A DNA stretch of 64,000 nucleotides from the NCBI RefSeq assembly GCF_000566685.1, contig NZ_AZQN01000007.1:124001-188000 (forward strand), in the 5' to 3' direction. The position numbers were made by a program, and so were the translations under genes. This document shows, piece after piece, positions 15,854 to 23,731 of the stretch; within the stretch, counting starts at the first letter, position 1, and every line of letters starts with the position of its first letter. The notes below the pieces were generated by a model. It ran no database searches and was not told the DNA's origin. It saw only the letters and a list, made by a program, of their open reading frames with translations. The stretch comes from Dyadobacter tibetensis Y620-1 (GTDB taxonomy: Bacteria; Bacteroidota; Bacteroidia; Cytophagales; Spirosomataceae).

Positions 15854-16630
15854 CTAATTAATTATTTCCCCATTGTTATTTTCCAATTTCTCACGAAATT
15901 TTTGAAGTTCTTCAGGTGTTTGTCTAACCCATTCTGTTACTTCTCCAACGATTTTCAGGGGGGCTTTGGAACGATATGAACGTGAGGGATTACCAGGAAA
16001 CTTTTTGTCTGTTAGATTTGGGTCATTTTCATAACTTCCGGTTGGCTCAACAATATAAACTCTTTCGTTTCGATCTCCTTTTGCTAGTGCAGCAGCAAGT
16101 CCAGCACCATTCACCAAAGCCGTAAAATAAATATGGTTCATTTTTAGTTCTGCCTTGTAATTGGAACCTCCCCCAGCGGGCAGTAAATCGCCAATTTGTA
16201 AATTCGCTTTTGTGCCGTGATAAAAAGGGCCTTTATCTGAGGGCTTATATTTATACGAACTTGCTAAATCGAAATTTGCTTTTGCTTTGTCTGAGTAGCC
16301 CAAAACTTCGTGACATTTGCCAATGTTCAAATAAAGAGAAGGCAAAGCACTATTAACTGCATCATTGTTTACCTTTAAAGCAAAATGCAAACCGGTTTCA
16401 AGCCAGTTTAATTTGTCAGAAACATTTTTTTGATGTCGGACTACATAATTAGCTGCAAGAAATTTTTCAAAGTCATTTGTCGCTTCATCCCAACTTTGGA
16501 TAAATAATTTGCTTGCTTCTTCTGGTTTGCCTTTTTCTTCCATCTCCATCCCTTGAAGACAGAGTTTAACAATATTATTGAAAGGTGAAAATTCCATTTG
16601 TGAATTATTTTGGATGTTTATATTTTCCAT
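15854..16630 (-). CDS. arr: NAD+-dependent rifampin ADP-ribosyltransferase with helical N-terminal domain
   Basis: The C-terminal ~125 residues are a complete Arr domain: GPFYHGTKANLQIGDLL near 134, MNHIYFTALVNGAGLAAAL near 165, and NDPNLTDKKFPGNPSRSYRS near 203. Arr ADP-ribosylates rifamycins with NAD+, inactivating them. Residues 1-130 are alpha-helical with a TPR-like rhythm (EEASKLFIQSWDEA, SLYLNIGKCHEVLGYSDKA); most Arr proteins are only ~140 residues, so this is a fused form. Resistance is inferred, not shown. arr genes are classic integron cassettes, which fits the attC-like elements around it. Confidence 0.88.
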   Translation of the reverse strand: MENINIQNNSQMEFSPFNNIVKLCLQGMEMEEKGKPEEASKLFIQSWDEATNDFEKFLAANYVVRHQKNVSDKLNWLETGLHFALKVNNDAVNSALPSLYLNIGKCHEVLGYSDKAKANFDLASSYKYKPSDKGPFYHGTKANLQIGDLLPAGGGSNYKAELKMNHIYFTALVNGAGLAAALAKGDRNERVYIVEPTGSYENDPNLTDKKFPGNPSRSYRSKAPLKIVGEVTEWVRQTPEELQKFREKLENNNGEIIN

Positions 16631-17058
16631 TCAATTATCAGTTGTTCTCCTACTGACAATTGTCTCCAATTCTCCATTATTGAATTGATTTCATCTAAAC
16701 AAGAGTTTAAAATATTTTCTGTCATAATGAAATCAAGGTGTCTGATATATTCATCAAAATTTTGCTTGGGTATATGCCCCCAATACACAGATTGTACAGG
16801 TCCAACAATTTGTTCTATAAATCTTAGTTCATTCGTCTGTGGATTGTCTTTACCGAACAGTTCTTTGAAAGAGTGTCCTTGCGACAACATACCCCAAAAG
16901 CCCTTTGAATATTGTAAATTCTTTTCTACCACAAAATGACAAATATCGTGAAGAAAATACGTTTTTGTTTCAAGGTTAATGAGCTCAATAGATTTGTCCT
17001 TTCTTGTTATTGTGTATTCAGACTGAAATTGAGTCTTCTTCTTAATTTCAATTTTCAT
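16618..17058 (-). CDS. Hypothetical protein
   Basis: A 146-residue soluble protein, no family recognised. Visible features are a beta-rich first 30 residues, a central TYFLHDICHFVVEKNL segment and a helical C-terminus. Its stop lies 13 bp inside the start of arr, and its ATG overlaps the stop of the broken cupin gene (ATGA). These overlaps show it belongs to the same transcript as arr. Confidence 0.7.
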   Translation of the reverse strand: MKIEIKKKTQFQSEYTITRKDKSIELINLETKTYFLHDICHFVVEKNLQYSKGFWGMLSQGHSFKELFGKDNPQTNELRFIEQIVGPVQSVYWGHIPKQNFDEYIRHLDFIMTENILNSCLDEINSIMENWRQLSVGEQLIIEWKI

Positions 17059-17461
17059 TTGTTATCTTCAAACCATTTTACAATTGCTGGCATATCTCTT
17101 TCAAATCCACCAGGAATAAAAAAGTTGAGCAAGCCTGATTTTTCATTTGTCCTATTAGCAAAGTCGTGGATTGTCTTTGCAGGTATTCCTAAAAATGTCC
17201 CTTTACCAACTTCAAACCATTTGTCGCCAACAAGTATTGATGTAGTTCCTTCTATGCCGTAAAATATTTCGTCATTGTCTTCGTGTTGATGAGCACCAGG
17301 TCCGTCAGAGTTAGGTTCAAGCCACCATTCAGAAATGCTGTATTTGTCTGCTGTCTCATTTTCGTCTGCTTTAAAACTGCTGTCATTGTGCCGCAGTTAT
17401 AAATTCTCCCTTCTCCCGCTTTTAGAAGTAATTTGTCAGTTTCGTTTTGTTTATGTTTCAT
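17055..17461 (-). pseudogene. Cupin domain protein with a one-base frameshift
   Basis: The ATG frame reads MKHKQNETDKLLLKAGEGRI to GTMTAV and then leaves the cupin pattern. Inserting one T in the T-run near 17375 restores FKADENETADKYSISEWWLE, then GPGAHQHEDNDEIFYGIEG and FLGIPAKTIHDFANRTNEK to the stop at 17055. HxHxxxxE is the first cupin motif. A single-base slip in a homopolymer could also be a sequencing error. Confidence 0.75.
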
Positions 17462-17518
17462 TTTCTGTTAGTCAATTGCTATTAGTCGCGTTGTCCTCCC
17501 TAATTCGTTCTATAATGA

Positions 17519-17657
17519 CCGCTAACGGTTTGGGTATTGCCGAAGGCGGGGAATTTTAGCACTAATGTTCAATCGAAGAACAAAAGTTGAACCTTGCACA
17601 AATGTCCAATCGAATCCGTTCAGCCCAACTTTTGGCAATACCTTGTTATTGGCTGGC
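17519..17657. repeat. attC-like hairpin element 5 (best preserved)
   Basis: GGTATTGCCGAAGGCGGG at 17533-17550 pairs with CCCAACTTTTGGCAATACC at 17624-17642, with a 9-bp perfect outer stem. The left end is CCGCTAACGGTTTG and the right end CCTTGTTATTGGC. The large loop carries CGAAGAACAAAAGTTGAAC and TTGCACAAATGTCC. It lies between the cupin gene start and the helicase module. Confidence 0.72.
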
Positions 17658-17671
17658 GTTTTTGTCAGGCG

Positions 17672-18253
17672 TTATGTCCATAGTTTTATTACTGCCAAAA
17701 TACTCATTATTAAAATTAGTCCACCAATTACCCATACAGAAATCTTAATTGTCTTTTGGTTATCTGTAAGTAACTGTGTCTGCTTGTTGGTTTCAGCTTC
17801 TATAACTTGTCTTAATTCTTTTGTGTTTTTAGCAAACTCAATTTCAAAAATTTGTTTGATGTGGTTTCGCTCGTTTTCAATTAGCTTTTTTATTTCAGAT
17901 TTATTGTCGTCAAGCCTTATTTTGATTGTGCTTTCAAGGTCTTTATAAAAGTCCTTGTTTTCTTTTCGGATTTGGTCGGTTTTTTCTTCTACAAGTTTAG
18001 CAAGCTCGGTTTTATTCTGCTTATTAGAATTTTCAAGTACGATTAAACTTTGAGCAACTTTTTCCTGCTGTGCTTTTTGAAGTTCATTTATTTTGTCAAG
18101 CGTTTTGCTATTTTCGTCAAATTGCTTACTGATTACGTTATATGTGTCAGTTAAATGCTGTAACTTTTTGTAAGCACCCGAAACCTCTTTAAGTTGTCCA
18201 ACTTCTTGGTTGAACTCTTCAAGGGTTTCATTAAATTTCTGCAAGTTGCTCAT
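17672..18253 (-). CDS. Coiled-coil protein with C-terminal membrane anchor
   Basis: A 193-residue protein: residues ~1-165 are one long, charged coiled coil (e.g. EVSGAYKKLQHLTDTYN, RLDDNKSEIKKLIENERN), and residues ~168-190 form a single membrane helix (SVWVIGGLILIMSILAVI) with a very short tail. It is encoded 23 bp inside the end of the helicase gene, so translation is coupled. The layout suggests a membrane-tethered partner of the helicase; no known family was recognised. Confidence 0.75.
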   Translation of the reverse strand: MSNLQKFNETLEEFNQEVGQLKEVSGAYKKLQHLTDTYNVISKQFDENSKTLDKINELQKAQQEKVAQSLIVLENSNKQNKTELAKLVEEKTDQIRKENKDFYKDLESTIKIRLDDNKSEIKKLIENERNHIKQIFEIEFAKNTKELRQVIEAETNKQTQLLTDNQKTIKISVWVIGGLILIMSILAVIKLWT

Positions 18254-21200
18254 ATAATTTCTTATTAAGTTTTTTTAGTTCTTGTAATTTTTGAGAATAA
18301 ACATCATTGAGTAAATATGCCAAATCGTAATATTCCGCAAGCTCTTCCAACATTTCAGGATAGTATTCTGAAATGGACTGGCTTAATTCCAATTTTTGTT
18401 CTTCGGTTAAATGCTTTCCTAATACTTTCAAGCGATATAAAAAGTCGCTTTGTTCGTCTTCCGTAAAGGTTTGTTTGATACTTGATAATGCACTTTCAAA
18501 GCGTTCTTTTCCGTCACTATCTTCATAGTTATTCAACGCTAAACGAACAAAACCACTTAAAAAATTTAGTCCAACGTTATTACGATAACTCTCTAAAAAT
18601 CGACTAATGCTGTCTTTTAGTTTTTCAAATTCAACCTTGTTTGGGAATTGGTTGTTAGTCGTCAAGACTTCAAACCATTTTTCATATACTTTTTGGTTTT
18701 CTGCAATATGCTGAAGTACAAAAGTTGTTTCGGAAAAAATAAAATAGCTATCAATTCTTTGCTTGAAACTTTCGCTGTCTTCAAACACCGAACACCAATC
18801 TGAAAGTGTTTTTAAAGATTGTTTTCGGCCATATGCGATATTTTCAAAAGTCCAATTCAGCAAATACCAAACTGATTTTTCTAAAATTGAATTTTGAGGA
18901 ATTTTCTCAATTTCGGTTTTTACATCTGTGTTTGGTTCATACTTGATGATGTAATCCGAAACACTTTTTATGATGTGATTTTCATCAAGAGTTTTGAATT
19001 GAACTTCAAAATGGTCAATGAAATTCGTTGTCCAATCGGAAACAATTCCTAAAAGACTTAAACGATAAATTGCTTTTTGTAAAGTGTCGCTATTGATTTT
19101 CAATTTTGAATAAGCGTCATTCCAAAATATCCGAAGTTTTGAGTTTCCTCGGAAATAGTTTGTGATTACACCCAAAATGATTTCAAAATCTTTTTCAATA
19201 TCGTTTTGTCCTTGTGTGAAAAGAAAGACTTGTTTAAAAATATCTCTTCCGTTCCATCTTACTTCATCGCTAATTTCTTTCATTTCGGCAAAAGTTGTAT
19301 CTTTATGAAACAACCTTTGCACTCGTTCTTCATCGTGAATTTCGGGTGAATAAAGCACAAAACATTTCCCTATTTTATTTTTGTTTTCCTTTTTTCGTTT
19401 GTCCCAGCGTCCAGCTCTTCCAGCTTCTTGATACAAAGCTTCAACCGAACTTGGCAAACCGTAATGGAAAGTATAATGAATGTTTTGTTTGTCAATACCC
19501 ATTCCAAAAGCTTTGGTAGCCACTAAAAGCTGATATTTATTTTCTTTAAAATCCTTCTGAACTTTTTGTTTGTATTTATTGAACTCATCTCTTGCCATTA
19601 CTGGCTCTGTTCCTATTTTTCTCCCCGTGTTTTCGTCTATAATATCACGTTTGGGAATGTCTCCAGAAAACCAACCTACTTTGTTTGTATAAAAAGTATT
19701 TAATGTGTTTGAAACTTGATAACAACCATAAGCACCGTTTACATTTGGCGTAAATATCAAACCTGCTTTATCTGTTGTTTCAATAAAGCTTTCCGTGTCT
19801 TTTAAATCTTCAAGAATTTCTCGGATTTTTTGGCTTTTATTTCCGTTGTCGTTGATAACATTAAATTGTAATTCCTTTCTGCTATAATCTAAAAGTGATT
19901 TGATGTTTTCATCTTCCAAACGTTGCTTTTGTCTTGAAAATTCAATTTTAATGTCTTTCAAGACATTTACGGAAGCGGTTGCAGTTAAACCAATAAATTT
20001 GATTTTACCTTCTCCATTTTCATCTTTCGGACTTAATTTATCAATGGTTTTAGCTAAATTCAAATACGAAGTTCTGAAATCGTGTCCCCATTCGGAAAGG
20101 CAATGAACTTCATCTACAACTGCGTAAGCTATTGAAAAATTAGCAACAATCGCACTTATCTTTTCTCTGAAACTTGGGATTTGAAATTTTTCAGGGGAAA
20201 TCCAAACAAACAAATATCGTCCCTGCTCAAAATTTCTTTCAATATCTCGTCTTTCGTCTGCTTCTAAATCGCTGGTAATGAAATTTACATTGGTTACAAG
20301 AGTTTTTACCAAATTATCGTTTTGGTCGTACATCAAAGATTTGATAGGACAAACTACAAAGTTGATACTTGGTTGTAGCAAGCAAGGAAGTTGGTAACAC
20401 AAAGATTTTCCTCCACCAGTTGGCAAAAGTCCAATTGTGTCTTTTCTATTCAATACATTTGAAACTATTGGAAATTGTCCTTCTCTAAAATTTGCTTTGT
20501 CAAAAATATTATCAAGGAAAAACTCTAAAGTTGTTTTGTCTTCGTCCGTAATGTGGTAATTAATTGGCTCGGTTGTGCTAACTCTGAAATAGTTTTTGTC
20601 TTTTACGATGTCAAAATAATCATTACGAAGGAAAATTACATCTTTGCTGATTTTATTTTCGTCAGTGTAACGTTTGAACAGCGAAAAGTCAATGTTTATA
20701 GCTTTTGTTGTTGGTTGAAATTTCGTTTTGTCATTCCTAATTATAATGTTGAAATTTGGCTTTTTGAGTTCTTGTTTGTTTTTAAGTTGCCAAAGTTTAT
20801 CAATCCAAATAAGCAAATCGTTTATTGCCAATTCTGCAAAATCGGGTAAATCTTCGTGAGTTAAAATATTGAAATTCCAATCTTCATCCAATGTCAAATA
20901 CTTGTGAGTAAGTAACTCAATGAGCAAAACTTGAAAACGGATTATTGCCGTAGGCAATAATTTCGTTTTGATTTCTTCTTTGCTCATTTGGTTTTCTTCT
21001 ATTTTTTCACAAGCATTTTTGTAGTAGGATAGAAGTTTCTCAAATCTTTCAAGATGATTTAATATCGTTTCAACTTTTGATACATAAGAACCATTTTGTA
21101 ATTCTTTTGTATCAATTCTTATGGTTTTAATGCCTTTGCTTGATAAAAAGTTATCTCTTGTACTATCAGAAACTCGGGTAACTTCATTAAGTTTGTGTTG

Positions 21201-21662
21201 TTGTCCGTCAATTTCAATTACAAGTTTGGCTTGTGGTAAATAGAAATCGACTTGTTGGTTGATGAAGTTTTTATCTTCTTCGCCAATAATTTCATTGATT
21301 TGAATTTCGGGAATGAGCAACGATTGAATAAAAGAATATTCTCCAAGTTCATTTGGAATAATTCTTTCAAAAAAGTATTTTGCTGGGTAATAGTTATTGT
21401 CTTTGTCGCCTTTTATTGTGTCGTTCCAAATTGGAGTTTGGTTTGTCGCAAACAAAAAACGTTCTACATAGTTGTCAAGTTTGTGAATTTCGCCTAATTC
21501 GGATTGTAGATATTTTGAAAGAGTTGTTGGAAAACCACGTTGCAAAATGTTTTTTACAACATACAAAACTGGCAACAAGTCAGTATTAGTCTGATTTGTT
21601 ATGAGGTTCTGAATTACAAAATTCGGATTAGTATATGTGTAGTTTGCAGTGTATTTCTTCAT
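18231..21662 (-). CDS. RecQ-like helicase with N-terminal DUF559/PD-(D/E)XK nuclease domain
   Basis: A 1143-residue protein. Around residues 138-190 there is a restriction-like nuclease of the DUF559/Vsr type (VDFYLPQAKLVIEIDGQQH, Asp139, Glu150, and a later KTIRIDTKEL). Residues ~385-770 are a superfamily 2 helicase of RecQ type: LLPTGGGKSLCYQLP (Walker A, Lys419), VVDEVHCLSEWGHDF (517-521 DEVHC), VATKAFGMGIDK near 715 and QEAGRAGRWDK near 745. The C-terminal 370 residues are helical; no zinc-binding cysteine set or HRDC domain is obvious. The first methionine at 21662 gives a reasonable start. Its role is inferred to be DNA cleavage and unwinding, possibly phage or plasmid defence. Confidence 0.85.
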   Translation of the reverse strand: MKKYTANYTYTNPNFVIQNLITNQTNTDLLPVLYVVKNILQRGFPTTLSKYLQSELGEIHKLDNYVERFLFATNQTPIWNDTIKGDKDNNYYPAKYFFERIIPNELGEYSFIQSLLIPEIQINEIIGEEDKNFINQQVDFYLPQAKLVIEIDGQQHKLNEVTRVSDSTRDNFLSSKGIKTIRIDTKELQNGSYVSKVETILNHLERFEKLLSYYKNACEKIEENQMSKEEIKTKLLPTAIIRFQVLLIELLTHKYLTLDEDWNFNILTHEDLPDFAELAINDLLIWIDKLWQLKNKQELKKPNFNIIIRNDKTKFQPTTKAINIDFSLFKRYTDENKISKDVIFLRNDYFDIVKDKNYFRVSTTEPINYHITDEDKTTLEFFLDNIFDKANFREGQFPIVSNVLNRKDTIGLLPTGGGKSLCYQLPCLLQPSINFVVCPIKSLMYDQNDNLVKTLVTNVNFITSDLEADERRDIERNFEQGRYLFVWISPEKFQIPSFREKISAIVANFSIAYAVVDEVHCLSEWGHDFRTSYLNLAKTIDKLSPKDENGEGKIKFIGLTATASVNVLKDIKIEFSRQKQRLEDENIKSLLDYSRKELQFNVINDNGNKSQKIREILEDLKDTESFIETTDKAGLIFTPNVNGAYGCYQVSNTLNTFYTNKVGWFSGDIPKRDIIDENTGRKIGTEPVMARDEFNKYKQKVQKDFKENKYQLLVATKAFGMGIDKQNIHYTFHYGLPSSVEALYQEAGRAGRWDKRKKENKNKIGKCFVLYSPEIHDEERVQRLFHKDTTFAEMKEISDEVRWNGRDIFKQVFLFTQGQNDIEKDFEIILGVITNYFRGNSKLRIFWNDAYSKLKINSDTLQKAIYRLSLLGIVSDWTTNFIDHFEVQFKTLDENHIIKSVSDYIIKYEPNTDVKTEIEKIPQNSILEKSVWYLLNWTFENIAYGRKQSLKTLSDWCSVFEDSESFKQRIDSYFIFSETTFVLQHIAENQKVYEKWFEVLTTNNQFPNKVEFEKLKDSISRFLESYRNNVGLNFLSGFVRLALNNYEDSDGKERFESALSSIKQTFTEDEQSDFLYRLKVLGKHLTEEQKLELSQSISEYYPEMLEELAEYYDLAYLLNDVYSQKLQELKKLNKKLYEQLAEI

Positions 21663-21705
21663 TCAATATTTCTGTCACTTGGTTTTGTCGGTGCGGTCGG
21701 ATACG

Positions 21706-21740
21706 CTTGCCGCTAACACTGTTATTTGCGGCACTAGTTG
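21706..21740. repeat. Residual attC-like element at the array's right end
   Basis: TTGCCGCTAACACTGTTATT at 21709-21728, with CCGCTAAC and TGTTATTTGCGG matching the two outer ends of element 5 but with the hairpin between them lost. It lies 50 bp upstream of the helicase start. Confidence 0.45.
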
Positions 21741-21757
21741 CGTCTATATCGTATTAG

Positions 21758-21910
21758 TCAGTAGGTTACTATAATTATATCGAAATTTTCAAGAAAATCG
21801 AGCGGGCTATTGGCCGTTTTATTATTATTGGCCATAACCTGGGTATAAATATCCGTGGCCATGCTATTGTAAGGCCCATATATACGCTGTAACACTCTTC
21901 AATACACCCT
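21758..21910 (-). pseudogene. Tyrosine recombinase, C-terminal remnant
   Basis: The minus strand reads VLQRIYGPYNSMATDIYTQV, MANNNKTANSPLDFLENF and a stop. This is the end of the catalytic domain of XerC/D- or IntI-like integrases (the tyrosine in T-x-IYT-x-V, followed by the SPLD motif). A stop precedes VLQR and nothing upstream is recognisable, so only ~35 codons are left. It sits between the cassette-like array and the tmRNA. Confidence 0.6.
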
Positions 21911-22518
21911 TATTAAAGAGTTACAAAGGGCCGGCACCATCGCGACATTTTATTTGTTTGAACACTGTTTCCCAGCCACTTATGCTGTAGTTCCCCACCG
22001 AAACATTCCATATATAGAATAGATTGGCACGCCTCCCTCTATGGTCCTTAGCTTTAATGATTTTGTTTAAAACAATGTTACGCACAGAATCTACCTGAAT
22101 TAATATCAGAAAAAGTTGAATTAGTTTTCTATAGATATTAAATAGAGGACCTTAGCTTTTAAAAAATCCTCCACGCTGCTGGAAAAGGTATTTATAGTCC
22201 ACTGCAATGGCATTTATCACCGTATTATGCTTACAATCAGACCTATTAGATTTTTTTAATTACCAAACATGGTTTTCAAGCTCAAATTCCTCAATGGACG
22301 CCTTATGCAATTGCTCTTTGACGATGGATGCCTCGTTACTTATTCTATATTCCACAATAAAATCTTCACAATACTATTACCAAACACGCTAAACCCTATA
22401 CGTGTTTACCAGTACCTCCTGATATGCCCTCCAGCTTTCTGGCCCCACCCTATTCCCGCCCCCAAAAGCAGGGTACCTAATAATCGAAAGTCTACCTTAT
22501 AGGCAGTCCCCCATTCAA
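21911..22518. other. Decayed sequence without an intact gene
   Basis: About 600 bp in which no frame stays open. Around 22400-22500 the minus strand gives YKVDFRLLGTLLLG, probably the tail of the membrane protein at 22519-22695 after its premature stop; beyond that I see only stop-rich debris. Confidence 0.45.
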
Positions 22519-22695
22519 TTAGAAAATGCCAATAATATGGGCAAGAAAAGAAGGAATAATAGCAATGGAGATTTCCTTAATGAAATCTGAAGCGGGCTTC
22601 CTGATACAAAGTTTTGATGTTCTGTAAGCAACAATATAGATATACCCTGGTGCCAGTAAGATAAAGATGATGATGGAGGTAAAGGCAAAATTCAT
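22519..22695 (-). CDS. Short membrane protein, probably a truncated N-terminus
   Basis: A 58-codon ORF, one membrane helix at the start (FTSIIIFILLAPGYIYIVAY) and a second at the end (IAIIPSFLAHIIGIF). It begins 2 bp after the stop of the next gene upstream, so the two were one operon. The tail sequence downstream (see 21911-22518) suggests it was once longer and is now cut by the TAA at 22521-22519. It resembles the N-terminus of a larger unnamed Bacteroidota membrane protein. Confidence 0.5.
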   Translation of the reverse strand: MNFAFTSIIIFILLAPGYIYIVAYRTSKLCIRKPASDFIKEISIAIIPSFLAHIIGIF

Positions 22696-22696
22696 T

Positions 22697-22885
22697 TTAC
22701 CCCAATTTTTTCATCTGGTATATCTTGTCTTTGATTCTAACTCTTACTGGTTCGACACCTTGATCGTGCCGCAGACTAAAATCCACTAACGCACGGCCGA
22801 TGGTAGGGTCGGACATCAACTCTTCTCCTAGCATATTGGCTTTGGATTTACTATTACCGAAAAACTTACTAAGTCGCTTCAACAT
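22697..22885 (-). CDS. Small hypothetical protein
   Basis: 62 residues, basic N-terminus (MLKRLSKFFGNSKSKAN), then a mixed helical segment (ALVDFSLRHDQGVEPVRVRI). No family recognised. It is the first gene of a short operon with the truncated membrane protein. Likely real because of the coupling, but unproven. Confidence 0.5.
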   Translation of the reverse strand: MLKRLSKFFGNSKSKANMLGEELMSDPTIGRALVDFSLRHDQGVEPVRVRIKDKIYQMKKLG

Positions 22886-23197
22886 AACTCATGAGCTAAA
22901 GATTGACAAAAGTTACTCCTTCACCGGCATCAGAAAGGCGATGAATGAAGTATAAATATAAGATGTTCTTTGAAATTTCCCTATCAAAACAATCTTAGAG
23001 TAGAAGAATAAAATCAATTCCCTAACTTTTCAGAGGCCTACCCTAGACATCAAAAAATCCCTGATAAGAATATGTAGTTACAGGCTCACTCATACGCTTT
23101 TTGCGAATTGATTTTGACCCTTTTTTTGGCGCAATAGTTGGCGCAATGGTACCTAGAAAAATACAAAGTCCTGATAATGAGATCATTACCAGGACAG
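22886..23197. other. Gap between island and tmRNA, with a short tandem repeat
   Basis: 312 bp with no gene. TTGGCGCAAT occurs at 23126-23135 and again at 23138-23147, about 50 bp outside the 3' end of the tmRNA. Such short repeats next to a tmRNA end may be integrase arm sites, but this is a guess. Confidence 0.4.
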
Positions 23198-23569
23198 TGT
23201 GGAGACGGAGGGATTCGAACCCTCGTCCAGATCAGGGAAACCCTGCGCCTTCTACATGCTTAGCCTTCGATTAGATTTTCGAGCCAGACAAGGTTCAAGG
23301 CAAACCCGCATCGTGGCCTTAGATACTGGTGTCTCGTTGGGTTTCCGTATCACTATACCAACCAGCGCTGCGTTTCGACACCCCTTATTCCACCCGGCAG
23401 CACGTGAGGTGGAGAGATGATGGCATTTGGTTAATCCTCCGGATTAAGCAGCCATGGCGTAATTAGATTCGCCTTTTACTATATGAGAATATTATTTCCG
23501 GGAGGTACTCTCAACTCCCGACATGCTTACTCACAGAACCTCAGCCCGCTGTCAAAACCGGTCGCCCCC
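23198..23569 (-). ncRNA. ssrA: tmRNA (ssrA)
   Basis: On the minus strand it begins GGGGGCGACCGGTTTTGACA (acceptor arm and D-loop-like region) and ends GGTTCGAATCCCTCCGTCTC plus A (T arm and acceptor). The 5' GGGGGCG and 3' CGUCUCC form a 7-bp stem; the CCA end is not fully encoded (ACA). The tag frame at 23473-23444 encodes GESNYAMAA and a TAA. The tag marks proteins from stalled ribosomes for proteolysis. The 3' end points towards the island, as expected for an integration site. Confidence 0.93.
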
Positions 23570-23731
23570 GATTCTTTTGCAACCTTAATAACCTACTAAC
23601 TTCCGTTCTAATTACGGTAGTTGGGTAGAGTTGCTTCAATACTACATTATTTAAGCCCCGTTAGTTCCGTTTCGTTATTTATTTTTAACCTTTTTATACA
23701 ACCGACTGACCTCCAACTTCATGGCAGAAAA

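Noticed and set aside
6731..21740. A canonical integron integrase in the array
   Set aside because: No intact IntI with its extra domain was found; only a C-terminal recombinase scrap at 21758-21910.
23199..23420. Plus-strand ORF of 73 codons over the tmRNA
   Set aside because: It is the complement of the tmRNA acceptor end and pseudoknot region.
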